Positions 1-7,233 of a stretch of 20,953 nucleotides of DNA are shown in pieces. This DNA comes from Gemmataceae bacterium. Lineage in GTDB: Bacteria > Planctomycetota > Planctomycetia > Gemmatales > Gemmataceae. Below the pieces are notes generated by a model, which had not been told where the DNA came from, searched no databases, and saw only the letters and a program-made list of their open reading frames with translations. The first letter of the stretch is position 1. The number at the start of each line of letters is the position of its first letter. A program made the position numbers and the translations under genes. The stretch is from contig JAOAAM010000747.1 of assembly GCA_026418875.1 (NCBI GenBank), positions 1 through 20,953 of the forward strand. The letters run 5' to 3'.

Positions 1-609
1 CGTGGGAGCCGCAAACCCAGAGTTCGCTCCCACGACGCAGAATGCTCCCAAGGTTGATCTCGCCATCCCCCCAACGGATCCAAGCCACGCAGCAAGCCTC
101 GCCGTGGAGGAATCGATTCGCATCGAACGCCGCCAACTTCCGGTTGAATCGTTGACCAGCATGAACATCGTCGATCGAGACGACTTCGCTCTCCTCGCGG
201 TCTCGTGATTCAACGCTTGCCGTTGCCTCCAGATCGCGGCAAACATCCGGCACGAGTGGAGGCGTCGTCATCTCGGGAGCCTCGGTTGGGACGTCGGCTG
301 CCCCCGGAGCGACAACCCAAACCGACTCGGCACACCCCGAGGGATTCACGACGGGGGGTTCGAGCCGAAACAGCCCCAACTCGCTCGTGAAACTGTAGCA
401 TTCTCGCCACCAAGGTGCGGGTCGCGGCAACCAACGTGGCAGGGCGGGCACCCGGCGAAACGGACGACTCGCCGATCGGCCCCCGCTCGACTCCCTCGGC
501 TTCCATGGCAGGACAAACATCCCACGGGCCTCGAAATCGCTAGGGTGGTTTGTGCTGTCGCCCAAGGGTACTTCGATCGCCGGAAACGGGCAAGGTCAAC
601 GCGGGGCCC

Positions 610-629
610 ATCGGACCTGGAGGTCCGAT
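610..629. promoter_or_regulatory. Perfect 8-bp hairpin / inverted repeat
   Basis: ATCGGACC (610-617) and GGTCCGAT (622-629) are exact reverse complements around a 4-base TGGA centre. No T-run follows it on the plus strand, so a canonical intrinsic terminator is unlikely. It lies about 290 bases upstream of the cytochrome start and could be a protein-binding site or a structured leader element. Function is not determined. Confidence 0.35.
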
Positions 630-685
630 TCTCAAGTCCACGGAACGGCGGGTATCGAGTTCCAAATGCCATTAGAACGATGGAT

Positions 686-719
686 TGCGGAGTCTAATGC
701 GGAGTCTAATGCGGAGTCG
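686..719 (+). repeat. 12-bp tandem repeat, about 2.8 copies
   Basis: The unit TGCGGAGTCTAA occurs perfectly at 686-697 and 698-709, followed by a partial third copy (TGCGGAGTCG) at 710-719. The unit is a multiple of three, and in the frame that runs into the cytochrome it would read as repeated Asn-Ala-Glu-Ser. The segment lies upstream of the preferred start codon, so it is probably non-coding and reflects replication slippage. Confidence 0.7.
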
Positions 720-917
720 AAGCTGCCTTTCAAGTGTCGGTTCGGCGTCGATCGGCGATGTCCGCAGCGACTTCCAAATGCGCCCCGAGTGACCTTCGCG
801 ACTACGAGACCTCGAACACCGGACGCCCCACGTCCAGGCAAATCGCTCTCGCCGGGGAGGAAAAATTCGGTTATCGTGGCATTGTCCACCCCCGGGGTTT
901 GTCGAGCGAGGAAGGCC

Positions 918-2648
918 ATGGTTCCGCACACTGCAAGGATGAATCGCGTGTTGCTCTGGCTGCTGCTGACGATCGCGGCGGCGGGTTCCGCCGGGATCCT
1001 GTTGGCACGGCGAGGGGCCGAGGAGCGAGCCTCGAACGTCGCCCCGGCGGTCGCGGCCATCCTGCCGGACACCTTCGACGAATTCACCCAGCGGCACCTG
1101 CCCGCGTGGAAGGGTGAAAAACCCGAATTGGCGATCCTCGTCACCGGCCAGCAGCACAACTACGAAGCTCCCTGCGGCTGCACCGAACCGCAGTATGGCG
1201 GACTGGAACGCCGCTACAACTTCATCACGCAACTTCGCTCTTACGGCATCCCGACCGTGGCGCTGGACCTGGGCGACATGTACGCCTCGGGCCGGATCGT
1301 CGAGCAATCGCGGTTGAAATACCGCGTGTCCATGAAAGCTCTCGCCTTGATGGGTTACGACGCCATCAACGTTGGGCCGAATGAATTTCACTATCCGCTG
1401 ATCGACGCCCTGGCGGAGACCATTTTGAATGCCAAGGTCCCGTATCAGATCCTCGCCGCCAATATCCCGAATAAGGACGACTACCCCGGCGAAGACGGAT
1501 CGATGCTCAAGGACTTCCGAGTCATCCATCCACGAGGGACCAAAGTTCGGGTCGGTGTGGTGGGCACCTTGGGTAAGTCCGTCGTCGATGCGATCGTCAA
1601 AAGGAACTCGACCGCGCCGTTCGCCCGGAACATCGATGCGATTCCAGCCGCCCTGCGGGCGCTACAAGCCGAACGTCCCGACGTGAAAGTGCTGTTGTAC
1701 CAGGGGTCGAGCGACGAGGCCCGGGTTTTGGCTCAGCAATTGGATGAATTCGACGTCATTGTTTGCCGCAGCGAGGAATCCGAGCCGCGCACGATGGAGT
1801 TGGTGCCGCCGGCCCGGGGCCAGACCAAACGCCCCAAGGCCCGAATCGTCTACGTGGGGCACAAAGGCCGGTACATCGGGGCGCTGGGCGTGTTTCGCAC
1901 GGCGTCCGGCGAATGGGACCTGCGCTGGGAGCCGGTTCGGTTGTCTCCAGAGTTGAAGACCCCTCCCGAAAAACAGGAGCAGCACCCCATCGTCCAGCTG
2001 CTCGAGGATTACACCCGAAAGTTGAAGGACGAGGACTTCGTCGGCAAGATTATCCCGGCACAACACCCGGTGCAGGCGCGTTTCAACGGCAAGCTGGTGC
2101 GCTACGTCGGCTCCGAGGCGTGCAAGGACTGCCACCAGGCGGAGTACGAATCTTGGGACGAATCGCGCCATGCCGGAGCCTATCCCACGCTTTGGGAGCA
2201 CCCGAAATCCAAGCCGCCGCACAACCGCGAGTTTGATCCGGAGTGCGTGATTTGCCACACCGTCGGTTACGGTTACATGACCGGTTTTCGAGATAACAAG
2301 AGCGGCTACACCGATGTCGAAAAGTCGAAGCACTTGCTGGGTGTCGGGTGCGAGACCTGTCACGGCCCCGGCGGTCTGCACGTCGAACGACCCAACGACA
2401 AGGAAATCGCGCTTGCCCTCAGCCCTTGGAAAGAGCAACCCGACGATTACCTCACCCCGCTCGCGATCAAGGACAACAAATCGCCCGAAGAGCAAAAGCA
2501 GGTATCCACACGGGAACAAACGGTCGCGGATCGGGTCTTCCGCATGTGCTTCCAATGTCATGACACCGACAACGATCACAATTTTCACTTGGGCAAATGG
2601 CTGAGCATTGCCCACGGAAAGGGGCCGACGGTCAAAAAGAAGAAGTGA
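918..2648 (+). CDS. UshA-like domain fused to tetraheme cytochrome c
   Basis: This 576-residue protein probably acts outside the cytoplasmic membrane in electron transfer. After a basic start, residues 9-28 form a hydrophobic signal/anchor (LLWLLLTIAAAGSAGILLA). Residues about 65-370 resemble the 5'-nucleotidase UshA/SoxB superfamily: YGGLERRYNFI, LDLGDMY and INVGPNEFHYP match its blocks. The family GNHEF signature is GPNEF here and no DxH is seen, so phosphoesterase activity is doubtful. A CGC motif sits at 86-88. The C-terminal part has four CxxCH heme sites at residues 402-406, 443-447, 478-482 and 544-548, in cytochrome c554-like arrangement. The start at 918 is chosen because a purine-rich GCGAGGAAGG precedes it and the signal follows; 939 is a possible alternative. 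The CFA-synthase-like gene follows after 38 bases. Confidence 0.85.
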   Translation: MVPHTARMNRVLLWLLLTIAAAGSAGILLARRGAEERASNVAPAVAAILPDTFDEFTQRHLPAWKGEKPELAILVTGQQHNYEAPCGCTEPQYGGLERRYNFITQLRSYGIPTVALDLGDMYASGRIVEQSRLKYRVSMKALALMGYDAINVGPNEFHYPLIDALAETILNAKVPYQILAANIPNKDDYPGEDGSMLKDFRVIHPRGTKVRVGVVGTLGKSVVDAIVKRNSTAPFARNIDAIPAALRALQAERPDVKVLLYQGSSDEARVLAQQLDEFDVIVCRSEESEPRTMELVPPARGQTKRPKARIVYVGHKGRYIGALGVFRTASGEWDLRWEPVRLSPELKTPPEKQEQHPIVQLLEDYTRKLKDEDFVGKIIPAQHPVQARFNGKLVRYVGSEACKDCHQAEYESWDESRHAGAYPTLWEHPKSKPPHNREFDPECVICHTVGYGYMTGFRDNKSGYTDVEKSKHLLGVGCETCHGPGGLHVERPNDKEIALALSPWKEQPDDYLTPLAIKDNKSPEEQKQVSTREQTVADRVFRMCFQCHDTDNDHNFHLGKWLSIAHGKGPTVKKKK

Positions 2649-2686
2649 CGCTGTGATCCTCTCCCCGTCATCAGGCCGTCCCGGAC

Positions 2687-3706
2687 ATGAGAATCTTCCG
2701 CCTGGCGCGAGATGCGTTTTTTCACGGCACGGCCTACGCCGTGCTGAATGACCTCATCCATCGCCCCGCGCCGTTAGATGAGGAAAAAACCTGGTCGTTC
2801 ATCACCGGCCCCGAACCGTCTTGGCGCCGCTGGGTCCGCGAAGCCTGGCCCCCGCAGTGGCTACGGCGGCTCGTCCTCCGTCGCTGGCAGTTTCAGCCCG
2901 CCGAGCGCGGCATCCAAGCTCATTACGACGTCTCCAATGACTTCTACAAGCTCTTCCTCGACCGGAAGTTCATGTTTTACTCGTGCGCCGACCACATCCG
3001 CGGCGATGAGACCCTGGAGGAAGCGCAAACCAACAAGGCCAACCACCTTCTCAGCCTGATTGATCCGAAGCCCGGCGAGCGAATCGTCGAACTTGGCTGC
3101 GGTTGGGCCTCCATGATGCGCTATATCGAACAACACACCGGCGACCGAGAGAACCTCGAAGGTTTCACCCTTTCGCGTGAGCAAGCAGCCTTCATCCGTC
3201 AGAATTTCGGCTACAAGGTGCGCTTGGAGAACTTTGTCGAAGCCGAATACCCCAAGGGCTACTACGACAAGGTCTACTCGATCGCTGCCTGGGAGGCGAT
3301 CCGCCGACATGAAGTCGACGTCATCATGAAAAAAATCTACGACGCGCTAAAACCAGGCGGCCGCTTCGTCCTGCACTTTTTCTGCCGACTGCAAGACCGA
3401 CTCCCCTCATCCATCTCCGTCGGGCAACTCTTTTTCCCTGGTCATGTCGCCCTCTCGTACCGGGAACACGTCCAGGCGATGGAGCGAGCCGGCTTCCGCA
3501 TCACGCAGCAGACCTGCCATGACTATCGGCGGACTCTCCGGCAGTGGTTCGATAACCTCGTCGCGCACAAGAACGAGGCATTGAAGCTCGTCGACGTGAG
3601 GACCTACAACCGGTACGTGGTATTTTTCGCCGCTTCTTACAAGTATTTCGACGACCGAATGGGCGTGTTGTTCCGCTTTCTGCTGCGGAAGCCGCCGATC
3701 ACTTGA
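2687..3706 (+). CDS. Cyclopropane-fatty-acyl-phospholipid synthase-like methyltransferase
   Basis: This 339-residue SAM-dependent methyltransferase belongs to the CFA synthase family, which adds a methylene group from SAM across double bonds of membrane phospholipid acyl chains. Family blocks in order are HYDVSNDFYKLFLD (79-92), YSC with the conserved Cys at 100, the SAM-binding ELGCGW (135-140), GFTLSREQ (159-166), a catalytic-region Glu203, LHFF with His230, and DYRRTLRQW starting at 279. In E. coli Cfa the corresponding Cys, Glu and His are active-site residues. The usual FEHVG block reads WEAIR here, so the exact substrate or reaction could differ. It is somewhat shorter than E. coli Cfa. 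No signal peptide is seen, consistent with a cytoplasmic, membrane-peripheral enzyme. It lies 38 bases behind the cytochrome gene and may be cotranscribed with it. Confidence 0.85.
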   Translation: MRIFRLARDAFFHGTAYAVLNDLIHRPAPLDEEKTWSFITGPEPSWRRWVREAWPPQWLRRLVLRRWQFQPAERGIQAHYDVSNDFYKLFLDRKFMFYSCADHIRGDETLEEAQTNKANHLLSLIDPKPGERIVELGCGWASMMRYIEQHTGDRENLEGFTLSREQAAFIRQNFGYKVRLENFVEAEYPKGYYDKVYSIAAWEAIRRHEVDVIMKKIYDALKPGGRFVLHFFCRLQDRLPSSISVGQLFFPGHVALSYREHVQAMERAGFRITQQTCHDYRRTLRQWFDNLVAHKNEALKLVDVRTYNRYVVFFAASYKYFDDRMGVLFRFLLRKPPIT

Positions 3707-3730
3707 GAGAAAGCCCTGCGCCCGGCGAAT

Positions 3731-3772
3731 AAAAAACCGAGGACGCCCGACCCACGCAGCCGAGCGCCTCGG
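3731..3772 (-). terminator. Minus-facing intrinsic terminator candidate
   Basis: Read on the minus strand, CCGAGG-CGC pairs with GCG-CCTCGG (plus-strand arms 3737-3746 and 3764-3772, with one bulged base at 3743), giving nine pairs closed by a roughly 17-base loop. It is followed at once by TTTTTT (complement of 3731-3736). The plus strand has no T-run after the stem, so as a Rho-independent terminator it works best for transcription coming from the right. No minus-strand gene is visible to its right before 4126. Confidence 0.45.
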
Positions 3773-4112
3773 GAACTCTTGGGGAAGAGTTGGTGCCCAA
3801 ACGGAAATTTGAGAGTCGGAGCCGGATCGAGCCTCCTCGGGCGGACTCGCGCCAGGTCAAAAGCTGAGAGGGAGGCCCGACCAACGGCTCCATCTAGAGA
3901 ACGCCCCAAGCTGCCCAACTTGCGCAACGAGCGGGGATTTTCGCATCCGTCTTGGCGCCGTCGGCGGTTTTTTGCTTAATAGGGACTCGCCCAATACAGG
4001 GAACTCTCCCACGGAACCTCGATGAGCGTGTCCCAGATGGAACTCGCTGGAACTTCGGTCTGGTTCGATTGGTACCTTTAGGAAACGACGTTCGATTAAC
4101 TGACCTATTCTC

Positions 4113-4117
4113 AGGAG
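4113..4117 (+). promoter_or_regulatory. Shine-Dalgarno of the secreted protein
   Basis: AGGAG lies 8 bases before the ATG at 4126 and fixes the start. It is one of the clearest ribosome binding sites in the window. Confidence 0.8.
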
Positions 4118-4125
4118 AATGATTC

Positions 4126-5322
4126 ATGCCATCGCGATGGATTGTTGGGCTGGTGCTTTGCACGGCCTTCGCCATTCCGGGAAACGTCCGGGCGGACGCC
4201 CCCCCGTCTTTGGTCGTCAAGCTGAAATCGATCGACGGTCTTCTCGAGGATGTGAAGTACCTCGCCGAGTTGGCCGGGGCCGGCGAGGAGATCCAACAGA
4301 TCAACGAACTGTTGAACTCCTTCAAGTCTGACCAGGGTCTCGGGGGAATCGACACGAGCAAGCCGTGGGGACTTTACGGCAGCCTCTCCGACGACGTGCA
4401 GAACAGCCCGCTGTTGGTGCTCTTGCCGATCAAGGACGAGAAGGCCTTCCTGGAGTTCCTGGGCAATTTTGAGATCCGGCCAGAGAAGGACAAAGAAGGC
4501 GTCTACACGATTGAGAACATTCCGAATGCCCCTCTCCCGGTCACGCTGTATTTCCGCTTCGCCAACCAGTATTGCTACATCGCCATCAACGAGAAATCGA
4601 ACCTTGCCAAGGATAAGCTCCCGGATCCGAAAAAGGCCCTTCCCGCGGATGACTCGGTCATCTCGATCAGTGCCCGCATCGCCGAGTTGCCCGACCTTGC
4701 CAAGCAATTGTTGGTGACGAATTTGGAGAACATGCTCGGCGAGTTGAAGGAGAAGCAGAGCGACGACGAAGCGGAATCTGTGACCAAGTTGAAAGAGAAG
4801 GTTGCCGATTTCCTGACAGCGCGAGTGCAAATGCTCCTCACGGATGGCGAAACGCTGACGCTGCGCCTGGCGATGGATTCCAAGAAAGATGACATGTTTG
4901 TCGAGGCGGCCTTCAAAGCGAAAAGCGGTTCGGCGCTGGCCAAGGAAATGATCGAAGCGGGCAAGTCTCTGTTGAAGTCCGGGAAGATCGATGCGGCAAT
5001 GACCATGCGTGGCCCTGACACGAACGGCCATTACACCGCAATGATCGGCTTGCGCGTGCAGGATGGCATGGGGATCCCCGTGCTGAGCTTGAATGCCTCG
5101 ATGTCTCGCGCCGTTGGGTTGAGCAAGGCGGATCCCGAAACGGCGAAGATGATTGAAATTGCCAAGGATGTGTTCGGGAAGGATCCCGCCGGGACCGACC
5201 TGATCAGCATCTCCGGTGAGATGACCGACACCCTTCGGCTTCGCATCGGCATGAAGGCGAAACTCATCAAGTTCTTTGCCAAGTCCGCCGAAGCAGGAAT
5301 CGGTGGTGGCGAGGACAAGTAA
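4126..5322 (+). CDS. Secreted protein of unknown function
   Basis: I do not recognise the family of this 398-residue protein. Residues 1-23 form a typical Sec signal peptide (basic MPSR, hydrophobic IVGLVLCTAFAI, cleavage likely after VRA), so the mature protein should be periplasmic or exported. The rest is soluble and Lys/Asp/Glu-rich, with alternating helical and strand-like segments. Examples are LLVLLPIKDEKAFLEFL near residue 95, a Lys/Glu-rich probably helical or coiled-coil stretch near 200-225, and a C-terminal segment ending GIGGGEDK. No catalytic motif, heme site or membrane segment beyond the signal is visible. It is a stand-alone unit with its own strong Shine-Dalgarno and a terminator directly after it. 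Confidence 0.85.
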   Translation: MPSRWIVGLVLCTAFAIPGNVRADAPPSLVVKLKSIDGLLEDVKYLAELAGAGEEIQQINELLNSFKSDQGLGGIDTSKPWGLYGSLSDDVQNSPLLVLLPIKDEKAFLEFLGNFEIRPEKDKEGVYTIENIPNAPLPVTLYFRFANQYCYIAINEKSNLAKDKLPDPKKALPADDSVISISARIAELPDLAKQLLVTNLENMLGELKEKQSDDEAESVTKLKEKVADFLTARVQMLLTDGETLTLRLAMDSKKDDMFVEAAFKAKSGSALAKEMIEAGKSLLKSGKIDAAMTMRGPDTNGHYTAMIGLRVQDGMGIPVLSLNASMSRAVGLSKADPETAKMIEIAKDVFGKDPAGTDLISISGEMTDTLRLRIGMKAKLIKFFAKSAEAGIGGGEDK

Positions 5323-5364
5323 CGGGAACGCCCAGGTCCAAACGACCTGAGTCGCAACTGTTTG

Positions 5365-5402
5365 GAACCGCCGGGGGTCTGACCTCGGCGGTTCGCGTTT
5401 TT
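5365..5402 (+). terminator. Rho-independent terminator after secreted protein
   Basis: GAACCGCCG (5365-5373) pairs perfectly with CGGCGGTTC (5386-5394) across a 12-base loop, followed by GCG and a run of five T residues. It begins 42 bases after the stop of the secreted protein gene and should separate that gene from the acyltransferase cluster. Confidence 0.85.
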
Positions 5403-5443
5403 GGATCGTCTCCCAACGTAGCCCACCAAAAAAACGTCATAGT

Positions 5444-7159
5444 ATGTCGATGATGCCTCCCCCAACGGACCCAAGCAGCAATCGCCTGCCGATGAAGCCG
5501 ACACTCTGTCTTGTGGCTGGCACGACCGCCCACGCCGTGACGATGTTCGGAGTCGGTGGAATCTTGGCCCGAGCCGATGCCGCCCCCTCATCGTTTGTGG
5601 GAATCTTGTATTGGCTTGCCGTCCTTAGCCTGCTGATCCTTCTGCGGGCGAGGGTATTTTCGCAACTGCCCGGCTTGGTGCGACACGGGGGTTGGATGCT
5701 GATGCGCCCGCTTATCCTGTGGGAAGTGGTGGGGTGGGCGAGCCTGATTGCGGGTGCCGGCAGCACCCTGTCGATGGGATGGGCCGTCTCGCTGGCGCTC
5801 CTGGGTGGACTGGGATCACTCGGCTGGGCTTACCGACTTGTGCCATCCGAAGCGATGCCATTTCCCGTCATCGACCGGGGGTTTTTCCTGTGGGCACGGG
5901 GGCATTTCGACGATTGGTCGGCTCGTCGGCACGTGTTGGCTCACGTGATCTTCGCCGGGCTAACTGCTGCTGGGTTACTCACGATGCTCCGAACATCACC
6001 GGTGGAATACCCAGGGTCGGTGCCCCAGCGAGTGAGCCTGTTTCTGACCGCGGCTGCGGTGGCAATGCTGGTCCCGTTGCTGCAAGTGAATCCACAGCGT
6101 GGTATCTGCTTCATTCACTTCGGCACGCTGGGGCTGTTGATCGCCACGACAGCCCACGCGATCGACCCGTCGGCAGATTGGCCCGCGGCTGTCTTGGGTG
6201 CCGCCTTCGCCCTGCCGTTTCCCGGTTTGAGCACAGCCCTGCTGATGCATGTCGCGCCCCGGCAGCGATTCGTGGCAATCGCGGTGGCTGAAGGACTTGC
6301 CCTCGTCGCTGCCACGGCTGCCCTGGCGATCCGATGGCTTCCCGGCGAGGCGGCTCGCTGGTTGCTCGTGACGGGAGCGGTCAGTGCTTTGGGAGGCTTG
6401 TTACGCCTCTATTTCCGCGAGTGCGTCGAAATCGTGATGGAGATCCTGTTCTGGCCGATGTATCGATTCCGTGTCGTCGGCCCCGGGTTGATCGACGTAC
6501 CCTGGCGGGGTCCGGTGCTGGTCATCGCCAATCACGCCGCTTATTTCGATCCGCTATTCTTGGGGAAATACCTGCCCTTGCGGCTGCGAGCGCTCATGAT
6601 CTCCACCATGTTCGACAAGCCGTTTTTGAAATGGCTCGCCGGCGACGTGTATGGGGCCATCCGCGTGCCGGACCGCCCCGGTTTTCGCCGGACTATGCCG
6701 GAACTGGATGAAGCCGTGGCTGTACTCAAAAACGGCGAGAACCTCATTATTTTCCCCGAGGGATGGCTTCGTCGACGTGAGGACACACCGCTGCACCGTT
6801 TCGCCCAAGGGATTTACCGCATCCTCCTGCAACTGCCGAATACCCCCGTGTTGCCGTGCTGGATCGAAACCAGTTGGGGCAGTTATCTCTCGTACAAGAA
6901 CGGTCCTCCTGCGAAGAACAAACCCTTCGACTGGTTCTACAAAATCGTCATTGCTTACGGACCGCCGGAGATTGTGCCGCCGGAGATGCTCATCGATCAC
7001 AAGACGGCCCGACGCTACCTGATGGAGCGAGTGCTCCAGGCACGCACTTATCTCGGGCTTCCTGCCTACCCGGTCCCGGGGCTGACTAGCGTGGAGCCGG
7101 AGCCAACGGAGACGACGGCCGATGCCAAAGGGGTCGTCGGAGCCCCGCCTGAAAATTGA
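5444..7159 (+). CDS. Multi-spanning membrane protein with C-terminal PlsC acyltransferase domain
   Basis: This 571-residue protein probably transfers an acyl group at the membrane, as in lysophosphatidic acid or related lipid acylation. Residues about 20-330 are strongly hydrophobic, with perhaps eight to ten membrane segments. Residues about 335-540 form a PlsC-type domain with the catalytic NHxxxxD motif as NHAAYFD (363-369) and the FPEG motif (437-440, within IIFPEGW). The tail is Glu/Thr-rich and probably disordered. The fusion of a polytopic N-terminal half to PlsC is longer than stand-alone PlsC enzymes (about 240 residues), so its acyl acceptor is uncertain. The start is uncertain: 5444, 5453 and 5492 are all ATG in frame, without a strong Shine-Dalgarno. 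The kinase gene follows after 74 bases. Confidence 0.85.
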   Translation: MSMMPPPTDPSSNRLPMKPTLCLVAGTTAHAVTMFGVGGILARADAAPSSFVGILYWLAVLSLLILLRARVFSQLPGLVRHGGWMLMRPLILWEVVGWASLIAGAGSTLSMGWAVSLALLGGLGSLGWAYRLVPSEAMPFPVIDRGFFLWARGHFDDWSARRHVLAHVIFAGLTAAGLLTMLRTSPVEYPGSVPQRVSLFLTAAAVAMLVPLLQVNPQRGICFIHFGTLGLLIATTAHAIDPSADWPAAVLGAAFALPFPGLSTALLMHVAPRQRFVAIAVAEGLALVAATAALAIRWLPGEAARWLLVTGAVSALGGLLRLYFRECVEIVMEILFWPMYRFRVVGPGLIDVPWRGPVLVIANHAAYFDPLFLGKYLPLRLRALMISTMFDKPFLKWLAGDVYGAIRVPDRPGFRRTMPELDEAVAVLKNGENLIIFPEGWLRRREDTPLHRFAQGIYRILLQLPNTPVLPCWIETSWGSYLSYKNGPPAKNKPFDWFYKIVIAYGPPEIVPPEMLIDHKTARRYLMERVLQARTYLGLPAYPVPGLTSVEPEPTETTADAKGVVGAPPEN

Positions 7160-7215
7160 TCCGCCGTCGGCCGACTTGAATCTTTCTGGCGAAATCGTCA
7201 AACGCTTGACTGAAA

Positions 7216-7233
7216 ATCGACGATAATGTCGAT
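7216..7233. promoter_or_regulatory. 6-bp inverted repeat abutting the kinase start codon
   Basis: ATCGAC (7216-7221) and GTCGAT (7228-7233) are exact reverse complements with a 6-base centre. The right arm ends immediately before the ATG at 7234, in the place where a Shine-Dalgarno would normally lie, and no GGAG-like site is seen. It could be an operator or a weak translation-control hairpin. Confidence 0.3.

Larger units (their letters stand above)
1..917. other. Gene-poor leader region upstream of the cytochrome
   Basis: I recognise no gene in this stretch. Short open frames exist on both strands, but none has a Shine-Dalgarno, a domain-like composition or a recognisable motif. It holds a 9-bp inverted repeat at the window edge (CGTGGGAGC at 1-9, GCTCCCACG at 26-34), a strong 8-bp hairpin at 610-629 and a 12-bp tandem repeat at 686-719. 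The frame of the cytochrome stays open upstream to about 552, but the leader peptide looks non-natural (Arg/Pro/Ser-rich), so I treat it as untranslated. The left end could include the 3' end of a gene outside the window. Confidence 0.5.
3707..4125. other. Intergenic region between CFA synthase-like gene and secreted protein gene
   Basis: No convincing gene is present. Frames open on either strand are short, Arg/Pro-rich and lack ribosome binding sites. The stretch contains a hairpin that would act as an intrinsic terminator for minus-strand transcription (3731-3772) and two copies of GTTCGATT (4063-4070 and 4090-4097), 27 bases apart, just upstream of the secreted protein's Shine-Dalgarno. 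I could not assign a reliable promoter. Confidence 0.5.

Noticed and set aside
2..208. Short plus-strand frame at the left edge
   Set aside because: Begins with GTG at the window edge, has no Shine-Dalgarno or recognised motif, and cannot be told from chance. It might be the end of an outside gene.
350..385. tRNA-like T-loop (GGTTCGAGCC)
   Set aside because: The flanking bases do not form a T-stem, and no acceptor, D or anticodon arm can be built around it.
1662..2615. Long minus-strand frame inside the cytochrome gene (also 672-1529 and 4111-5031 minus)
   Set aside because: These are shadows of clear plus-strand genes in G+C-rich DNA. They have no recognisable motifs, and heme sites or signal peptides lie on the other strand.
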